Origin: Saprospiraceae bacterium
GTDB taxonomy: Bacteria > Bacteroidota > Bacteroidia > Chitinophagales > Saprospiraceae
Assembly (NCBI GenBank): GCA_041392805.1
Contig: JAWKLJ010000001.1
Location: 1,302,001-1,366,000 of the forward strand
DNA length: 64,000 bases
Reading direction: 5' to 3'
Positions within the stretch are counted from its first letter, which is position 1; the number at the start of each line of letters is the position of its first letter. The notes under the pieces were generated by a model. That model had not been told where the DNA came from, did no database searches, and saw only the letters and a program-made list of their open reading frames with translations. This document shows positions 25,267 to 34,261 of this stretch, in pieces. The position numbers and the translations under genes are program-made.

Positions 25267-28200
25267 CTAGCTCAGCTCCACTTTATAAAAGTTTGCGCTT
25301 AATACAAAATGCACATATGTTTCGATCTGATCGGTTTGAAAAATGCTAGACAAGGCTTCTTTCACCAGATAAAGCCAATCTGACAAAGCCTCTGCTTTTT
25401 TATCCAGGTTTTTATCGGCTCCTGCATAACTCGTGTTTTGAATGACGACCAGGCCTCTATCCGTTAGCAGCAATAAGTCGATAATCGTTTCAAACAACTG
25501 CTGGTGATGAAAATGTCGAATGGGGTATTTGCGATATACTTGCTTGGAATGAAATTGCTGTTGCAAAAACGATCGCCAATGCTGCCCCAGCTGTAATAAA
25601 GCTTCGGGCGCAATCATCTCTGCTACTTCAAAGCGTTGAATAATTCCTTCAGCCATACGCCTTCGCTGTGCCGCAGTGTAATCAAGGTAATCGGCCGTAT
25701 GAAAAGCTTTGATAGCTTTAGCCAGCAAATATTTATCAAAATCGTCTAATAAATTGATTTCAGTGGCGTAGGTAGCCCGAGTGCTTACCTTTCCGTTTCT
25801 CGGCACAGTAGCAGGGGTTGCCTTATTGAGATCGATCCGGAAGATGCTATGTTCTTTTTTGCCTACTGCGGGCTCAATAAAGTTAGTATGTTCGGCAACA
25901 GGATTAGCCGTTGTAAAGTCCCTGGGGTAAATAAAAGTCTCCGTTTCTTTGTTGACAAATTGGTCATTCCATCCCCAAGGAGTCTCAAAACTACTTTCTT
26001 CTAAGGTAGGATAATCTTCCTGTCCTGCATGCCAAACCCGGTTCAACCAGCGGGTAGGCCTAGGGCCGGTCGGGAGAATCAGGTAGTCCCGCGCCCGGGT
26101 GATCCCGACGTAGAGTAGGCGGGCTTCCTCTTGCAAGGCCAATTGCGTTTGGGTAGCCTGGGCTTCGCTTTGCGCCAATCGCTCATCCAACGGCGTCCGC
26201 CGAATTTGATCGGAATAAGGATTCACCCAATAACGCAACCACCTGTTGCCCAGCACATTATTCAAATCTACTTCTGTCATTTCGGCAACAATTTGAATAC
26301 CCCATACATCAGCCCTTAAGGTGCCTTCCAGACTATGGCAAATCACCACAGGCCATTCCAGGCCCTTGCTTTTATGGTAAGTTAGAATTTGGACTGCATC
26401 AGGGCCTTCACCAGAACCTTGGGCATCTAGCTTTTCGTTTTCCAGGTCATGGAGCCAAAGCAATAAGCCTCCTAAAGAAGCAGCCGTATGCAGGCGATTG
26501 CAGGCTTCTTCATACTTCAGGGCCAGTCGCCTCAATACATCGACATTATCCAGCCGTTGAGCTGTTTTGCCCCAACTGACGATGAGCCGCCGGAGGTCCA
26601 GTTCTTCTAGGAGAAGATTGAGTATTTCGGCACCAGATAGTTCGCCGACTTGTGTTCTCAATTGATCTAGGGTTGCAATCAACGGCTCCTCCCCCGCCCA
26701 TAGCGGAGGATGTTTATCTCCTTCTATCCGTTGTAGGTAATCCAGTCGGTTTTCAATAATGTTTTCGATGGGCATTTCAGCGGCGAGGAGCAAAATTTCA
26801 GCCACCGATAGGGAATCATCGGGATGCAAAATATATTTCAAACAAGCGAGTATCAATTTGGACTCTGCCGTTTGCAACAGGCCATTGCGAGCAATAGCGG
26901 CTTTGATTCCCGCTCGATGGAGGGCTTCGGCCATCGTTTGGCAGGCGGCATTGGAGCGACAAAGGATGGCGACATCTCCGGGGCGGGCCTGGCGGTAACC
27001 TTTGCTCCCTTTTGGTTGAATCATCACGCCTCTTTCCAGCCATGTTTTAAGGCTGTTGGCAATCGCATTTTCCATCCAGGGCTGGCCCGGAGGCCTTCCA
27101 TCGCCATCTACCTGAAAATGCCAGTGCACGATAGCCTCACTCATCTCAATGGGTTCTGCCGTTTTATTTTGACAATCGGGTCCAGGCACTTTGCATCTTT
27201 TAGGCTTTAGGGCGACCTGCTCGGCAGGAAGCTCCGAAAAAGCCTTGGTAAACAAGGAATTGGTCACCAATACGATATCTTCTCTTGATCTCCAAGAATA
27301 CACCTGTATATCCTCCGGTTTAATCCCTACTTGCTGGATAATGGCCTGCATCAGCCGTGGTTCCGCCCCGCGGAAGCCATAAATGGATTGCTTGGGATCG
27401 CCTACCCAAACGGAATGTTTGGCAAACCGGGATAACTTCAGAAAGATCTCTAATTGAATCGGACTCGTATCCTGAAATTCATCTACCATGAGCAGGTCCA
27501 ATTCCTCCTCTAATATAACGCGCACCTCCTTGTTATCTAACAATTGATTAATCAAGACCTCCATGTCGGTATAATCAATCAATCCACGGCTTTTTTTATA
27601 TTGATCGTATTCTTTTAGGGCTTCAATGGCTATGTTGAACAATAGATTGGTAAAGGATTGGATATCCTGATGAAACAGGGGGTGAGTGTCGTGGGTAAAT
27701 GCAAATTCCTTGAGCTCGGCAACATCCTCACGGCTTTTAGCGCCCACATCTATTTTGCCTATTTTCACCCATTCGTACCAATAAATATCACCCCTTAAAT
27801 GCAAATCCCGGTGAATCGCCTTTAGGATTTGAACGGCAGTCTCTGTCTTTTTGGTACTATCATCATTGTTTTCAATATCATTAATGGCTTGGTCCAGTAA
27901 TTTTTCCAGCTTTTCTAAAAACTGAGCAGGGCTTTGCTTAGAGACTTCACCCAAATAAGCCGCAAAGGTTTGAAAAGACTGTTCTCTGCTTTTTTCTAAT
28001 ACGGTCGCTGTGAAATTATTTGCCCTGGCGACCTCCGTCAATAAGCGCACCTCTTTCCGCCAGTCATAAAAATCCCTTTTATTCAACCCGAGCCGGTCAC
28101 TAAAATGCTCCATGGCCTGCACCCGCTCCTCGGTCAAAACGGTAGACAAAGACTGGTTGAACATGATTTGCTGATCCTCGTCGGCGATGATGTCTACCTG

Positions 28201-28488
28201 TGGCGAAACACCCGCTTCAAAGGCAAATCGCCGCAAAAGTTTTACCCCCAACCCATGAACGGTTCCGATTAAAGCATTGGTCAATTCATCTGCAGCTGCG
28301 GTCATCCCTTCTTCCAGCAAGCTCACCCGTACCCGCTCCTGAAGCTCCGCTGCCGCCTTTTTAGTAAAGGTAGTCGCTATGATACCACTTGGCCGAACGC
28401 CCTTTTTAAGCAATTCGACCATTTCATTGGTTAGTCTGTAGGTTTTTCCACTACCAGCTCCGGCAGAGATGATTTTGAGGTGCATCAT
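25267..28488 (-). CDS. UvrD/AddA-type helicase with a degenerate C-terminal nuclease domain
   Basis: The 1073-residue superfamily 1A helicase has Walker A SAGAGSGKT (Lys15), motif Ia ATTFTKKAAAELQERV, Walker B VDEFQDTSP (about 335), motif III GDPKQSIYGFRGA, motif V ILTYHKSKGLEWPVV and motif VI LYVGITRARDYLIL. The size and C-terminal region match AddA/RecB-like exonuclease V subunits. In the C-terminal PD-(D/E)XK position (about 1000-1028) the sequence is FETIIDLLLLTDRGLVVIQN: the first Asp survives, but the usual D-Y-K is replaced by Q-N-T. The nuclease is therefore probably inactive. A partner nuclease would be expected elsewhere. Its ATG abuts the dcd stop codon with no gap, so translation is coupled. 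Confidence 0.9.
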   Translation of the reverse strand: MMHLKIISAGAGSGKTYRLTNEMVELLKKGVRPSGIIATTFTKKAAAELQERVRVSLLEEGMTAAADELTNALIGTVHGLGVKLLRRFAFEAGVSPQVDIIADEDQQIMFNQSLSTVLTEERVQAMEHFSDRLGLNKRDFYDWRKEVRLLTEVARANNFTATVLEKSREQSFQTFAAYLGEVSKQSPAQFLEKLEKLLDQAINDIENNDDSTKKTETAVQILKAIHRDLHLRGDIYWYEWVKIGKIDVGAKSREDVAELKEFAFTHDTHPLFHQDIQSFTNLLFNIAIEALKEYDQYKKSRGLIDYTDMEVLINQLLDNKEVRVILEEELDLLMVDEFQDTSPIQLEIFLKLSRFAKHSVWVGDPKQSIYGFRGAEPRLMQAIIQQVGIKPEDIQVYSWRSREDIVLVTNSLFTKAFSELPAEQVALKPKRCKVPGPDCQNKTAEPIEMSEAIVHWHFQVDGDGRPPGQPWMENAIANSLKTWLERGVMIQPKGSKGYRQARPGDVAILCRSNAACQTMAEALHRAGIKAAIARNGLLQTAESKLILACLKYILHPDDSLSVAEILLLAAEMPIENIIENRLDYLQRIEGDKHPPLWAGEEPLIATLDQLRTQVGELSGAEILNLLLEELDLRRLIVSWGKTAQRLDNVDVLRRLALKYEEACNRLHTAASLGGLLLWLHDLENEKLDAQGSGEGPDAVQILTYHKSKGLEWPVVICHSLEGTLRADVWGIQIVAEMTEVDLNNVLGNRWLRYWVNPYSDQIRRTPLDERLAQSEAQATQTQLALQEEARLLYVGITRARDYLILPTGPRPTRWLNRVWHAGQEDYPTLEESSFETPWGWNDQFVNKETETFIYPRDFTTANPVAEHTNFIEPAVGKKEHSIFRIDLNKATPATVPRNGKVSTRATYATEINLLDDFDKYLLAKAIKAFHTADYLDYTAAQRRRMAEGIIQRFEVAEMIAPEALLQLGQHWRSFLQQQFHSKQVYRKYPIRHFHHQQLFETIIDLLLLTDRGLVVIQNTSYAGADKNLDKKAEALSDWLYLVKEALSSIFQTDQIETYVHFVLSANFYKVELS

Positions 28489-29025
28489 TTAAAACTTATT
28501 TTTCCACATCATACTTTCCACAGGCTTGATCGTCCGTTCATTGTATTTGGCATTACTTTTTTTGTTGTAATAATTCTCAATCTCCCCTTCTACACTGAAA
28601 TAGATCAGTTGCCCAATCGGCATACCCGCATATACCCTGACGGGGTGGGTACAGGAAATTTCCAGGGTCCAGGTGTTACAAAAACCGACATCTCCCTTTC
28701 CTGCCGTTGCATGAATATCAATTCCCAAACGCCCTACACTCGACTTCCCTTCCAAAAAAGGAACCGAATTATGGGTTTCGGTGTATTCCTCCGTCACACC
28801 CAAATAGAGGGTATTGGGATGCAGTACAAACCCATTTTCTGGAATTTCCAGGTGCTCAATTTCGTTGTGCTTTTTGGCATCCAGAATATGGTCTTTATAA
28901 ATAGCCAACCATTTGCCTAGATGCACATCATAAGAATTGGTCCCCAAACATTCTCGCTTAAAGGGTTCAATGACAATGGCTTTACTAGCGATCCCTTCCA
29001 GTATCTTTTTATCACTTAATATCAT
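28489..29025 (-). CDS. dcd: dCTP deaminase
   Basis: This 178-residue cytoplasmic enzyme deaminates dCTP to dUTP for dTTP synthesis. It shows GKSSVGRLGIDIHATAGKGD (nucleotide-binding loop) and the catalytic Glu in WTLEISCTHPV, followed by the P-I-G-Q-L strand. Length is normal for the family. The stop codon is followed directly by the ATG of the helicase gene. A minus-strand -7 box TATCTTTG lies at 29061-29054, and the sequence beyond it belongs to a hexamer repeat block, so the block may have replaced part of the original promoter. Confidence 0.93.
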   Translation of the reverse strand: MILSDKKILEGIASKAIVIEPFKRECLGTNSYDVHLGKWLAIYKDHILDAKKHNEIEHLEIPENGFVLHPNTLYLGVTEEYTETHNSVPFLEGKSSVGRLGIDIHATAGKGDVGFCNTWTLEISCTHPVRVYAGMPIGQLIYFSVEGEIENYYNKKSNAKYNERTIKPVESMMWKNKF

Positions 29026-29078
29026 GCTGCTGCCTTTAGATTATAGATGGGTGCAAAGATAACTTTGTTAATCAAAAT

Positions 29079-29514
29079 GGCTGTTTTAATCAACATGAAA
29101 ATGGCAAGGACAATTTCAATGAAAATGGCAATCACAATTTCAATGAAAATGGCAAGGACAATTTCAATGAAAATGGCAATCGCAATTTCAATGAAAATAG
29201 CAAGGACAATGGCAATCAAAATACCTGCCTGCCCCTAAACTTCAACCGCCGTTCGTGAACGAGCTCCAGCTCGTGAACCTGTCACTTCCAAGACTGCCTG
29301 TAGCTCCAGCTACATCGCCACGCTTTCAATGGCAATATCAAATTCAATGACAAGTTCAATGACAATTTCAATATCTCCTGCGTCGCTGGGGCTTGCCCCA
29401 ACCTCCACTGCCTTCACATCCCCAAAAAAAACCTCAAGCCAAACCTCCACTACCTCTTACCCTCCAATAACTCCACGTCCCCAAAAAAGCTAAGCCCCAC
29501 TGCCCTACCACCTC
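29079..29514. repeat. Modular hexamer/hairpin repeat block A
   Basis: It starts with a tandem array of five 24-bp units (29094-29213), each made of four hexamers (AATGAA, AATGGC, AAGGAC or AATCnC, AATTTC). Hairpin H1 (ACGAGCT-CC-AGCTCGT, 29259-29274) and hairpin H2 (TGTAGCTCCAGCTACA, 29299-29314) follow. A second hexamer tract (about 29327-29378), a GGGGC-tt-GCCCC hairpin and a pyrimidine-rich tail (ctccaataactccacgtcc plus an A-run) complete the block. It lies between the 5' end of dcd and the 3' end of the next minus-strand gene. No coding function is credible. Confidence 0.9.
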
Positions 29515-30162
29515 TTAAATCCCCCCTTTCCGATCGCGACTCATGATAGAGACATGGAGGTGGTCATCCGTTCCTACGTGCCGAAGGGTATTAAAACCCA
29601 TCAGATAAAAATAATTTTTGATTAGCCAGTTTCGCAGATTACTACGGTTATTGGTGCGAATGTCTACAGCATGAGCATAGCCGGTACTTTGAATATAATG
29701 TAAAGAGTGAGACTTCCTTCGTAGCCCCATTTTGCGGTAATCTTCCGGAACGCGGGAGCCATCAGTCAGCAGAAGGTCTTTATCTATAAATACCAAGGTA
29801 CTGACGCCCAAACGCAAAATCGGGTGAAGTTTTGTAAATTCTTTCTGCACATCAGGGTGTTTAGCGTTGTGGTTTGATAGGTAAAAAAGAGCAGGTAAGC
29901 AGTAAACGAGCACTAACACCAGCGCACCCCAGTAAGCTCTTTTCATTTCATTGACCTTCCCAAATTTGTTTTTCAACCAGGATTGAACATAGATCAGGTA
30001 GATAAAAATAAGAGAAGTACTCATCAAGACACCTCCAAACAGGGCGGTCCAGGGCCACATTGGATAATTTTCGTGCAAAAAAACGGCCCCTCTAATGAGG
30101 GCAAAAAAAGGAAGCACAATGATAAAGATCGCTTTTAAAAACCGGAATAATAACGTTTTCAT
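29515..30162 (-). CDS. Membrane protein with a LAS-type (M15-like) peptidase domain
   Basis: From the preferred ATG at 30162 (MKTLLFRFLKAIF) the protein has 215 residues. Three hydrophobic helices occupy about the first 100 residues (FIIVLPFFALI, TALFGGVLMSTSLIFIYLIY, WGALVLVLVYCLPALFYL). The C-terminal half has the spacing of zinc LAS peptidases: GYAHAVDIRT (H-x-x-x-D like) and a terminal DDHLHVSI (H-x-H). LAS enzymes cleave D-Ala-containing peptidoglycan peptides. The match is by motif only and the first His ligand is uncertain. An inverted-repeat element begins 3 nt upstream of the start codon, so expression may depend on it. Confidence 0.6.
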   Translation of the reverse strand: MKTLLFRFLKAIFIIVLPFFALIRGAVFLHENYPMWPWTALFGGVLMSTSLIFIYLIYVQSWLKNKFGKVNEMKRAYWGALVLVLVYCLPALFYLSNHNAKHPDVQKEFTKLHPILRLGVSTLVFIDKDLLLTDGSRVPEDYRKMGLRRKSHSLHYIQSTGYAHAVDIRTNNRSNLRNWLIKNYFYLMGFNTLRHVGTDDHLHVSIMSRDRKGGI

Positions 30163-30164
30163 AA

Positions 30165-30300
30165 CCAAGTAGTTTGACGGAAATAAATGATACAACTTTT
30201 TTCAAAGATTCGCGAATATTTTCACACAACTTCCTTGCAGTCAGTTGCTTTGAAAATTTTAGCGAATCAAAAGTGGTATCATTTATTTTTTTCCCGTCCC
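30165..30300. mobile_element. MITE-like inverted-repeat element, family 2, copy 1
   Basis: The left arm starts at GACGGAAATAAATGATAC (30176) and continues through attcgcgaatattttc. The right arm ends gtatcatttattttttTCC-CGTCC (to 30300) and contains tagcgaatcaaaa, so the two arms are imperfect inverted copies about 55 bp long. A second copy lies at 58841-58930 and is nearly identical over the left 75 bp. No transposase is present. The element sits directly upstream of the membrane-peptidase gene. Confidence 0.7.
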
Positions 30301-30532
30301 TTAGGTTGTTCACATCATTCATCCCCATAAAAATACACTGGGGATTGACAATTCTCCATTTTTTAGGATAAACGGTCTTTTATGGCCTACCAAGTCCATA
30401 TCTTTCAACACTTTCTTATGTGAAATCAGTCAGCGAAAGATACCTCAAAAACGACTGCCCATGGCCATCCGTCTAGCTTTAACGTCGGCTGATTAACACT
30501 TTATCCTGACTAAAAGCTGTATATTAGTTCTC
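30301..30532. other. Intergenic region between divergent genes
   Basis: This stretch of 232 nt must carry the promoter of the transglutaminase-like gene. No clear TTG-N19-TAnnTTTG match was found. No coding sequence is visible. Confidence 0.4.
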
Positions 30533-31723
30533 ATGGAAATAACACTACACCTTAAACAGCTCGTGCTATTACTCCTAATGGCTTGTATTGCCATAGTCCC
30601 CTTGCCCACTGCTGGCCAGGTAGCCATGAATTGGAGTAAAATAGATCGCCATGCCCAAAATGCACCCAAAAAATGGCAGCAGGATCTACCGCTTTTGACC
30701 CAATACCTCACCGAAGCAACAGCCAATGATTTTGAAAAAGTCAGAGCCATTTATCGCTGGATCACGCTCAATATCAGTTATGATACCGCCGTACTTGATG
30801 GCGACCAAAAGCGGATTAATAAAAACATAAGCGACATCCTCGCTCGCCAAAAAGCTATCTGCATGGGCTACGCAGACCTTTTTAAAAAAATGTGCGAATT
30901 GGCGGGCCTTTCAGCGCAAATCATTGATGGGTATAGCAAGGGAACGCTTACCTCGAAACCAGACTTATCTACGCCAGATCATAGCTGGAATGCCGTTTTG
31001 ATTAATAAGCAATGGTACCTGATAGATGCCACTTGGGGAAGTAGTCTCCTGCAGCAGAACCCAGATTTCACGACCCTAACAGAAGACTATTTTCTAAGCT
31101 CACCCGATCAATTCATTCTCACCCACCTACCTGCCATGCCAATGTGGCAATTATTGGAATGCCCTATATCGACCAATATATATAAGGAGAATATGGACTC
31201 CATTAAACTATACCTACAATCCTGTACCAACACCTTTGTTTATCAAGACAGCATCAAACACTTTCTGGCTTTGACACCACCCGAGCAGCGACTTCAAGCT
31301 GCTGCCATCGCCTATCATTTTAATCAAACACCTAAGAATAAACAAGCATGGGGACATGCCCTTATGGATTTCGCAGGCATCCTTTCAGACTCCATTGACC
31401 TTTTCCAGCCTAGTAGTCAGCTAGCAGAAATCATTGATTTACAAGAAAAGATCATTCACCTTTGTGAAACAGCCCACACACACATCTCCATGCACCAGTG
31501 GCAAAAAGAATTGTATGCGGGAGCGATCATCAATTTAGTGGTGGCTCGTTTTCAACAGGCACAAACTTTGGATCCCCCTCCCCCGAATCTCTGGGAAGAT
31601 TTAATCAACATGCTTGAAACGGCAAAAGCTATTTTACAAACGGCGACCGACTCCTATTTTACGCAGATGGCTAGCAAGCAGTGCGCTGAATATATTGCCG
31701 TGCTGAAAGATTATGCACGTTAG
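30533..31723 (+). CDS. Secreted transglutaminase-like protein
   Basis: The 396-residue protein has an N-terminal signal peptide (about residues 8-28). The transglutaminase-like core shows the Cys-His-Asp triad: Cys110 in RQKAICMGYADLF, His150 in TPDHSWNAV and Asp165 in QWYLIDATWGS. It is preceded by the usual AIYRWITLNISYDT helix. Prokaryotic members are mostly peptidases or of unknown activity. The C-terminal 200 residues are helical and TPR-like without a clear family. The stop is immediately followed by a hexamer tract (repeat block B). Confidence 0.85.
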   Translation: MEITLHLKQLVLLLLMACIAIVPLPTAGQVAMNWSKIDRHAQNAPKKWQQDLPLLTQYLTEATANDFEKVRAIYRWITLNISYDTAVLDGDQKRINKNISDILARQKAICMGYADLFKKMCELAGLSAQIIDGYSKGTLTSKPDLSTPDHSWNAVLINKQWYLIDATWGSSLLQQNPDFTTLTEDYFLSSPDQFILTHLPAMPMWQLLECPISTNIYKENMDSIKLYLQSCTNTFVYQDSIKHFLALTPPEQRLQAAAIAYHFNQTPKNKQAWGHALMDFAGILSDSIDLFQPSSQLAEIIDLQEKIIHLCETAHTHISMHQWQKELYAGAIINLVVARFQQAQTLDPPPPNLWEDLINMLETAKAILQTATDSYFTQMASKQCAEYIAVLKDYAR

Positions 31724-32105
31724 AAAATAGCAATGTCAATTTCAATGGCAATTTCAATCAAAATGGCAATCAAAATCAAAATGCCTCCTGTGTCGCCGTG
31801 CCGCTGGTGTCCTGAGTCCCTGGTTTTCGAGCTCCAGCTCGTGAACTTGCCACTTCTTTGACGGCCTGTAGCTCCAGCTACATCGCTGCGCTTTCAATGG
31901 CAATTTCAAGTTCAATGGCAATTTCAATCTCTGCCTGCCTGAATACAATGAAGGCAGGAAAATGCCTCCTGTGTCGCTGTGCCGCCACACCAACTTACAA
32001 CCTACCCCACAAAAAACCTCCATTACCTCTTTAACTCCAATACCTCCCCGTCCAAAAAAAACTCAAGCCAAACCCTCACCCTCAAACACCCCCACTCCTT
32101 TTCAT
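31724..32105. repeat. Modular hexamer/hairpin repeat block B
   Basis: A hexamer tract (AATGTC, AATTTC, AATGGC, AATCAA …) begins 4-5 nt after the upstream stop codon. Next come cctcctgtgtcgccgtgccg, hairpin H1 (CGAGCTCCAGCTCG, 31828-31841), hairpin H2 (TGTAGCTCCAGCTACA, 31867-31882) and a second hexamer tract (about 31895-31932). A tgcctgcc…ggcagg palindrome follows, then a second cctcctgtgtcgctgtgccg and the pyrimidine-rich tail with an A-run (near 32055). The order of modules is the same as in block A. Confidence 0.9.
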
Positions 32106-32280
32106 CGGAGAAAAACAGCCATTCATCGACAGTTTTTTAGGGGCTAATTTACTTAAGTTGTCATTTTGTGACTTTCGTCTGAAATTTACGTCACTTCGCT
32201 CTAAAAAAGTGGAAGTGGGCTGCATTTAGGTGCATCTTTGTAAGGTCAAGTGTGAAATGATCTTCTAAATAAAAAAACAA

Positions 32281-33300
32281 ATGAAACCCTTTTTTCAATT
32301 AGTCATGATGGTCTTTTTTGTAAGCTCTTTTACCTTAGGGAGCGCAATGGCAAACGATTCCGCTTCCACCAGCATGGCGCCTAGCGTGTTTGATCAATTT
32401 AACCAAACGCAAGTAATTAAAGTAGAACTAAGCCTGGATATTGCAGCCTTACATGCCCAGAAAAAAACAAATGATTATTTACCCGCAACCTTTAGTGTTA
32501 TTGGAGAGCGGTCTGTAAAAAGTTGGTCTGTAAATGTTCGCGCCAGGGGGCGTTTTAGAAGGGTAAAAAGTGAATTCCCTCCTTTAATGCTCAAATTCTC
32601 CAAAAAAGAATTGATTGCACAGGGGCTGAGCGAAGATAATGACTACAAACTAGTGACGCACTTTTACGATTCTAAAGAAGGCGATGACGCTGTTTTGCGC
32701 GAATACTTAGCTTATAAATTATACAATCAAGTAAGTGCTCAAAGCCTACGGGTGCAGTTGGCAGAAGTGACTTATCGCGACGAAAACACCAACGAAAGTA
32801 CAACCCGATATGGTATCTTAATCGAAGATGCAGATCAGATGGCGAAACGGGTAGGTGGTAAAGATTGTGATGAATGTTATAATTTCCCAGAAGCCGCTTA
32901 CAATGCACAGAATATTCAATTGCACGCCTTATACCAATACATGATTGGTAATACGGATTGGTCTTTGGCTATGCAACGCAATGTGAAAGTCGTTCAATTG
33001 AAACACAACAATGAATACATTGCGGTGCCTTACGACTTCGACTTTTCAGGTTTTGTCAATGCTGATTATGCCCGACCTAATATTGATTTTAATTTAAAGA
33101 CGGTAAGAGAACGAGCTTTTTTAGGATCGCCGAATTTGCCAAAGGAATTGGAGGCAGCTAAAGCCATCATGATCAGCAAACGAAGCCAAATGGAAGATAC
33201 GATCAACAACTTTAAATTGATGAGTAAAAAATCCAGAAAAGATCTTATTGATTATATGGATTCTTTCTATACAGCCTTAGAAACTAATTCGCAGTTTTAA
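32281..33300 (+). CDS. Secreted protein with distant CotH-like features
   Basis: The 339-residue protein has a signal peptide (MKPFFQLVMMVFFVSSFTLGSAMA). SWSVNVRARGRFRRVKSEFP followed by a lysine-rich strand, LREYLAYKLYNQV, and the late YIAVPYDFDFSGF resemble the R-x-R-G, L-R…Y and D-F-D motifs of CotH-family secreted kinases. Several hallmark residues cannot be placed with certainty, so the call is tentative. A GKDCDECYNF element suggests a local disulfide or metal site. The gene is followed by a strong terminator. Its promoter lies in 32106-32280, with a weak -7-like CATCTTTG near 32233. Confidence 0.55.
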   Translation: MKPFFQLVMMVFFVSSFTLGSAMANDSASTSMAPSVFDQFNQTQVIKVELSLDIAALHAQKKTNDYLPATFSVIGERSVKSWSVNVRARGRFRRVKSEFPPLMLKFSKKELIAQGLSEDNDYKLVTHFYDSKEGDDAVLREYLAYKLYNQVSAQSLRVQLAEVTYRDENTNESTTRYGILIEDADQMAKRVGGKDCDECYNFPEAAYNAQNIQLHALYQYMIGNTDWSLAMQRNVKVVQLKHNNEYIAVPYDFDFSGFVNADYARPNIDFNLKTVRERAFLGSPNLPKELEAAKAIMISKRSQMEDTINNFKLMSKKSRKDLIDYMDSFYTALETNSQF

Positions 33301-33320
33301 CCCCAAACCAAGCACTAACT

Positions 33321-33359
33321 AAATCGAAGCGCTCCGCCATAGCGGGGCTCTTTTTTTTT
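33321..33359 (+). terminator. Rho-independent terminator
   Basis: The G/C-rich stem (aGCGCTCCGC-cata-GCGGGGCT) is followed by nine T residues. It lies about 20 nt after the plus-strand stop codon; its T-run ends at the stop codon of the convergent patatin gene. Confidence 0.75.
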
Positions 33360-34161
33360 ATGAAGCCATGCGACCACCTTCTTGGTACCCAAGGGCCATT
33401 TTTATCGCTGGCATTTGCTCCAAAGCTTTTTCATAACCAATTTGGTACACTTTTTCCAATTCACCAGTATTTAGCATGCCAAATGGATACAATTCATCAG
33501 GGGAAAAAACATAATTGCATCGATGGTATTTTTGGAAAGTTTGGACATGTAAATTCAACTCGTAAGAACGTTGAATCAAATTAAAGGAGTTACCCAATGA
33601 CTCCGAACTTACCTTCCTTATCGGGCTGGCATGACTACCTATAATTTTATGGCAAAGGCCTTCTAATGGCTCCAAAGGAAAATTATTCATAATCCCGCCA
33701 TCTGCATAAAATACGCCATCAATCACAACTGGGCTGAAGACAGGAGGCAGGGCGGAAGAAGCTAAAAGGCTACTAATCAAAGGCCCTCTATCCAGGATTT
33801 TCCAGCAACCTTCACAAATATCAGTTACAGCGACAAAAAGCCTTTTCTGTAAGGCTTTGAAACTATTTTCAGGGAGGTAATTCAAAAAGTATTTACTGTA
33901 TTTCTCCGAATCAAACAAACCAGGTTTTCCTCTACTAAGATTGTAATTTGACCACTTGAAGAGAGGTGTTTTACGAAATAATTCAAGGCTTTCTTCTGGT
34001 CCGTACCCAGCAGCATACATCGCGCCAACCAGTGCCCCTGCACTAGCTCCTGCTATATAATCAGGTTCTATACCGTTCTCTTTGAGTGCTTGAAGGAGGC
34101 CAATATGGGCTATCCCTCTAATTCCTCCACCTGATAAAACGATACCTAGTTTTTCAATCAT
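33358..34161 (-). CDS. Patatin-like phospholipase
   Basis: The 267-residue protein belongs to the RssA/patatin serine-hydrolase family. The oxyanion-hole motif GGGIRG (11-16), the nucleophile Ser40 in GASAG and the catalytic Asp154 in DGG form a complete Ser-Asp dyad. The family hydrolyses acyl chains of phospholipids or related esters. There is no signal peptide, so it is cytoplasmic or peripherally membrane bound. It is divergent from the acetyltransferase gene with about 100 nt between them. Confidence 0.92.
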   Translation of the reverse strand: MIEKLGIVLSGGGIRGIAHIGLLQALKENGIEPDYIAGASAGALVGAMYAAGYGPEESLELFRKTPLFKWSNYNLSRGKPGLFDSEKYSKYFLNYLPENSFKALQKRLFVAVTDICEGCWKILDRGPLISSLLASSALPPVFSPVVIDGVFYADGGIMNNFPLEPLEGLCHKIIGSHASPIRKVSSESLGNSFNLIQRSYELNLHVQTFQKYHRCNYVFSPDELYPFGMLNTGELEKVYQIGYEKALEQMPAIKMALGYQEGGRMAS

Positions 34162-34261
34162 AATAGCTTATTTGGGGGTTTGATAAATACTTTTTCTTCT
34201 TAGAAGAACGATCTATAATTAAATAACGTTGTCAGTAGAAAAAACATCGTATCAAGAGCAC

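Noticed and set aside
29094..29213. CRISPR-like direct repeats
   Set aside because: The units are contiguous without spacers and there are no cas genes in the window.
29022..29219. Minus-strand frame coding for an Ile/Phe/Glu repeat resembling a membrane protein
   Set aside because: Translation of the 24-bp array; no start signal and it overlaps the dcd leader.
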